A DNA stretch of 54,020 nt from an uncultured Erysipelotrichaceae bacterium (lineage in GTDB: Bacteria > Bacillota_I > Bacilli_A > RFN20 > CAG-826), in assembly GCA_900314865.1 (NCBI GenBank), contig OMWW01000002.1:130136-184155 (forward strand), written 5' to 3'. The notes under the pieces are model-generated. The model was not told where the DNA came from and did not search any database. It saw nothing but the letters and a program-made list of their open reading frames with translations. Both the position numbers and the translations under genes were made by a program. This document shows positions 51,809 through 54,020 of this stretch, piece after piece (the first letter of the stretch is position 1; each line of letters opens with the position of its first letter).

Positions 51809-53305
51809 TTATCTCTTCTCGTATAAGGAGAATCCGCGCTTACCACCAAATTTGGTTTTATACATCGCATGGTCAGCGTTGTTATATAACTCGTAGGCGT
51901 TTTCAGCGTCTTTACCATACGCGCCACCTGCGCTCATCGTGATACATGGAAGTCCACCATAAGGAGTGGATAAATCATCATTGATTTGGTTTACTCTATT
52001 TTTGATGTCTTCAGTAATATCTCCTTTAACACCAGGGATGATTACTGCAAATTCATCTCCACCAATACGGCAAACATAATCTTCATCACGGAAATATTTC
52101 TTAATTGTATCTGCAATTCTAATTAGTACTTTATCTCCAGCAATATGACCATATTTATCATTCGCGTCTTTAAAGCAATCAAGGTCAATCAAAAGTAAGA
52201 AACATGTAGAAAGGTCGATATTTTCCATCGCGGAGTCATATCCTGCACGATTTAAAATCTTTGTTAATTGGTCATGATTCGCGTTATATGTTTCTCTTTG
52301 GAGATTCTTTTGTACTTCCGTGTCATCTCTGATGGTTAAATATGAACCAACGATACGACCACGATCATCAATAACACCGCGACATTGAAGAACGAAACAT
52401 TTGAAATCATCACCTTCACCAGTGACGACTGTGTTTTCCCAATCAGTCCCTTCTTTTTTATAATCTTTAAGTTTTTGATTTAATAAATCAGAAACAGTGT
52501 CTAGGTGATCTCCATCATCAAGATTAAGGAAGTTTGAGGCATTATCGTTAAGCCAAATACATTTACCGTTCCTATCAAAGAAGAAGATTGCTTCAGGCAT
52601 CTTAGAGGCGATAACACCAAGCATCCTATCCAAAAGTCGAAGTGGACGATAAAAAAGGGTTAAAACGAAAACCAGAACACCAAAGACTCCATATCCAATC
52701 ATAGAGATGTTAATCGCACTCTTAGTGAAGATATTCACACTTTGCCAAATTGCGACCGCCACCATCGCTAAGAAGATGACTAAGTACTTTTCAGAATAGA
52801 CTTTTGGAGTAATGATGGTCTTTACCAAGAACACAATCATCACACTCGCTAAGATGACATAGTCAACAATTCTATGGAATGTTTGTCCACCTAATGCAAT
52901 GAATGTATAGTAATTGCCTGAGCTTTCAGTTTTGAGTTCCATCACGAAAGCGTGATGCCAGACAAGGTTCAAAATAAGTTGAATCACATCAGCGATAAGA
53001 ATGACATATACAATCCATTTAATAAGCTTTTGATGATATGTGATGTTACAGTAATCAAACATGAAACGGAAGACCGCAAACATCACAAGATCCATACCTA
53101 AGAAATAGATATAGCAGCCCACTGTAGAAAGCGTCTCTAAATCAGACGCAATCAAAAATAGGTTACCAATCACAGGAGGAACCAGTGAAATAATTAATAG
53201 AGCAACAGATTTACCAATTTGTTTTTTGCTTCTAAAGGAAACAAAAGCACAGGCAATGAGAATTGCAACTAATACACTAAAAACTGCAGATAAGGCTGGT
53301 CTCAT
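51809..53305 (-). CDS. Diguanylate cyclase with 7-helix membrane sensor and PAS domain
   Basis: 498 residues: about seven N-terminal membrane helices (1-220), a PAS domain (about 232-330; MPEAIFFFDRNGKCIWLNDNA), and a GGDEF domain with intact IGGDEFAVIIPG. RDED lies five residues before GGDEF, which matches the RxxD inhibitory I-site. It should make c-di-GMP and be inhibited by its product. No SD is seen before the ATG; TATAAT lies about 20 bases upstream. Confidence 0.93.
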   Translation of the reverse strand: MRPALSAVFSVLVAILIACAFVSFRSKKQIGKSVALLIISLVPPVIGNLFLIASDLETLSTVGCYIYFLGMDLVMFAVFRFMFDYCNITYHQKLIKWIVYVILIADVIQLILNLVWHHAFVMELKTESSGNYYTFIALGGQTFHRIVDYVILASVMIVFLVKTIITPKVYSEKYLVIFLAMVAVAIWQSVNIFTKSAINISMIGYGVFGVLVFVLTLFYRPLRLLDRMLGVIASKMPEAIFFFDRNGKCIWLNDNASNFLNLDDGDHLDTVSDLLNQKLKDYKKEGTDWENTVVTGEGDDFKCFVLQCRGVIDDRGRIVGSYLTIRDDTEVQKNLQRETYNANHDQLTKILNRAGYDSAMENIDLSTCFLLLIDLDCFKDANDKYGHIAGDKVLIRIADTIKKYFRDEDYVCRIGGDEFAVIIPGVKGDITEDIKNRVNQINDDLSTPYGGLPCITMSAGGAYGKDAENAYELYNNADHAMYKTKFGGKRGFSLYEKR

Positions 53306-53400
53306 AATTAACTTAGTTAAATATTATACAACTATTTGGGTTTTAAGTGGTTGAAAAATAAAGATAAGCAAAATTTTAAGAAAGATATGTAATACAATCG

Positions 53401-53430
53401 TTGAACAAAGTAATACATTTAATGTACAAT
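53401..53430 (+). promoter_or_regulatory. relB promoter with overlapping palindrome
   Basis: TTGAAC (53401-53406), 18-base spacer, TACAAT (53425-53430). The palindrome TACATT-T-AATGTA (53414-53426) covers the spacer and touches the -10, as expected for an autoregulating antitoxin. Confidence 0.6.
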
Positions 53431-53448
53431 ATAAACGGAGGTGGTAGT

Positions 53449-53703
53449 ATGACTACAACAATCACAACAAGAATTAACGCTGAAGATAAAAAGAAATTTG
53501 AAACTTTTTGTGAATCGGTTGGTTTGACTGCATCAGCCGCCATCAATATGTTCATTAAAGCAACAATTCGCGAAGGAGAAATTCCTTTCAAAATCAAAGC
53601 AGATCCTTTCTACAGTGAATCCAATCAAGCCTTACTAAGAAAGAGCAAAAAAGAAATGGATGAAACTGGAGGAACTATTCACGACATTAACCTTGATGAA
53701 TAA
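53449..53703 (+). CDS. relB: RelB/DinJ family antitoxin, without adjacent toxin
   Basis: 84 residues from ATG 53449, set by CGGAGG upstream; the longer frame to 53401 lies in the promoter. The ribbon-helix-helix N-terminus TTTITTRINAEDKKKFETFC and the helix GLTASAAINMFIKATI are typical of RelB/DinJ. The C-terminus would wrap a RelE/YafQ toxin, but the gene is followed at once by a terminator, so no toxin is encoded next to it. Confidence 0.88.
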   Translation: MTTTITTRINAEDKKKFETFCESVGLTASAAINMFIKATIREGEIPFKIKADPFYSESNQALLRKSKKEMDETGGTIHDINLDE

Positions 53704-53709
53704 TAAAGA

Positions 53710-53737
53710 GAAGCGGCTGAATGAGAGCCGCTTTTCT
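53710..53737. terminator. Terminator after relB
   Basis: AAGCGGCT / AGCCGCTT 8-bp stem with T-rich tails on the plus strand; the minus-strand remnant could share it. Confidence 0.85.
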
Positions 53738-53772
53738 TGTGCCATTTATTGAATTTCCCAAATCCCGTATAG

Positions 53773-53994
53773 TTAGACGTAATATCCATCAAACGAAACA
53801 TTTGTAGGATCAATTAAATCATTATCAGAGAAGATAATTGGACGCAAACTCCATCCCACAAATACCGCTGTTAGGCTTTCTGGGTTAGATGTTGGATCTT
53901 TTAATCGTGAACTTACTCGGAAATTGAATAACCGAGCATCTGGGTTATATATTGGTGAATGATATCTTCCAATATATATCCATCTGGGTAGTTC
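53773..53994 (-). pseudogene. Possible frameshifted or degraded gene end at the right edge
   Basis: On the minus strand a frame open for 73 codons ends in TAA at 53775-53773 and has protein-like composition (YIGRYHSPIYNPDARLFNF, SDNDLIDPTNVSFDGYYV). It opens right after an in-frame TAG, with no start codon. An adjacent frame is open from the window edge to 53913. Together they look like the end of a larger gene broken by a frameshift, or a sequencing error. I do not recognise the family. Nothing else is seen in 53738-54020. Confidence 0.35.
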
Positions 53995-54020
53995 CTACCC
54001 GATATCCCTACGTTACCAGC

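Noticed and set aside
53401..53448. 16-residue extension of the RelB protein
   Set aside because: It covers the promoter and operator, and the CGGAGG SD points to ATG 53449.
1..54020. CRISPR arrays, tRNA or rRNA genes
   Set aside because: I looked for regularly spaced short repeats, cloverleaf-like GTTCRA arms and conserved rRNA segments and saw none. The 38-base repeats at 51589/51698 are only two copies. A tRNA scan by software could still correct this.
1..54020. Mycoplasma-type genetic code (TGA as Trp)
   Set aside because: TGA ends several genes in ATGA overlaps (11102, 20023, 38891), and Trp is encoded by TGG in the conserved motifs examined.

Overview
The window is low-GC bacterial DNA with compact, overlapping genes, strong AGGAGG-type ribosome binding sites on many genes, lipoproteins with short LxxC/CGGG lipoboxes, a Zn-type L31 and Gram-positive-style maltodextrin transport. 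TGA is used as a stop (for example the ATGA overlaps at 11102 and 20023), so the code is standard. The best fit is an uncultured, gut- or rumen-type member of the Bacilli/Firmicutes close to the Mollicutes-like lineages. That placement is an inference from gene content and composition only.

Region by region. (1) 1-3.6 kb: a partial PP-loop tRNA-thiolation gene, an M29 aminopeptidase, rmuC, and a small two-gene cassette with an HTH-DUF3791 regulator. (2) 3.6-13.0 kb: one tightly packed minus-strand operon of nine genes. In transcription order it encodes an AMP-ligase fused to a carrier domain, two PlsC-type acyltransferases, a second AMP-ligase, a free acyl carrier protein, an alpha/beta hydrolase, FakB, FakA and a second alpha/beta hydrolase with a Cys in the nucleophile position. 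It reads as a fatty-acid capture, activation and phospholipid-assembly module. (3) 13.1-15.3 kb: two paralogous small membrane proteins and a larger multi-span membrane protein. (4) 15.3-17.2 kb: an intact IS200/IS605-type element (tnpA, tnpB, probable omega RNA). (5) 17.3-19.2 kb: rpmE and metG. (6) 30.9-19.2 kb, minus strand: a c-di-GMP-I (GEMM) riboswitch, then three large surface proteins, then a GGDEF/EAL phosphodiesterase, a nitroreductase and a ZIP metal transporter. (7) 31.05-32.1 kb: about 1 kb without credible protein genes but full of perfect hairpins, three copies of one structural module and an intrinsic terminator. It is probably a large structured non-coding RNA and is the most novel feature here. 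(8) 32.3-50.7 kb: a plus-strand acyltransferase with a zinc ribbon, then a starch/maltodextrin block (starch-binding lipoprotein, pullulanase lipoprotein, MalEFG-type transporter, RDD protein, an ABC ATPase with a very long C-terminal extension, alpha-amylase lipoprotein, intracellular GH13 enzyme), interrupted by a P-loop kinase and an HD-GYP protein. (9) 50.7-54.0 kb: a two-pore-type K+ channel behind paired repeats, a diguanylate cyclase, an orphan RelB antitoxin and a frameshifted gene remnant at the edge.

How it fits together: surface alpha-amylase and pullulanase cut starch, the lipoprotein and MalE bind the products, MalFG plus the ATPase import maltodextrins, and the cytosolic GH13 enzyme trims them. 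Two or three sites sharing a CGCG(A/C)ACA core sit near promoters in this block. A local c-di-GMP circuit is also visible: one intact cyclase with an I-site, one EAL phosphodiesterase, one HD-GYP protein and one riboswitch, with the EAL enzyme encoded inside the riboswitch-controlled operon. Several genes have a -10 box placed so that transcription would start at or next to the start codon, suggesting that leaderless mRNAs are common in this organism.
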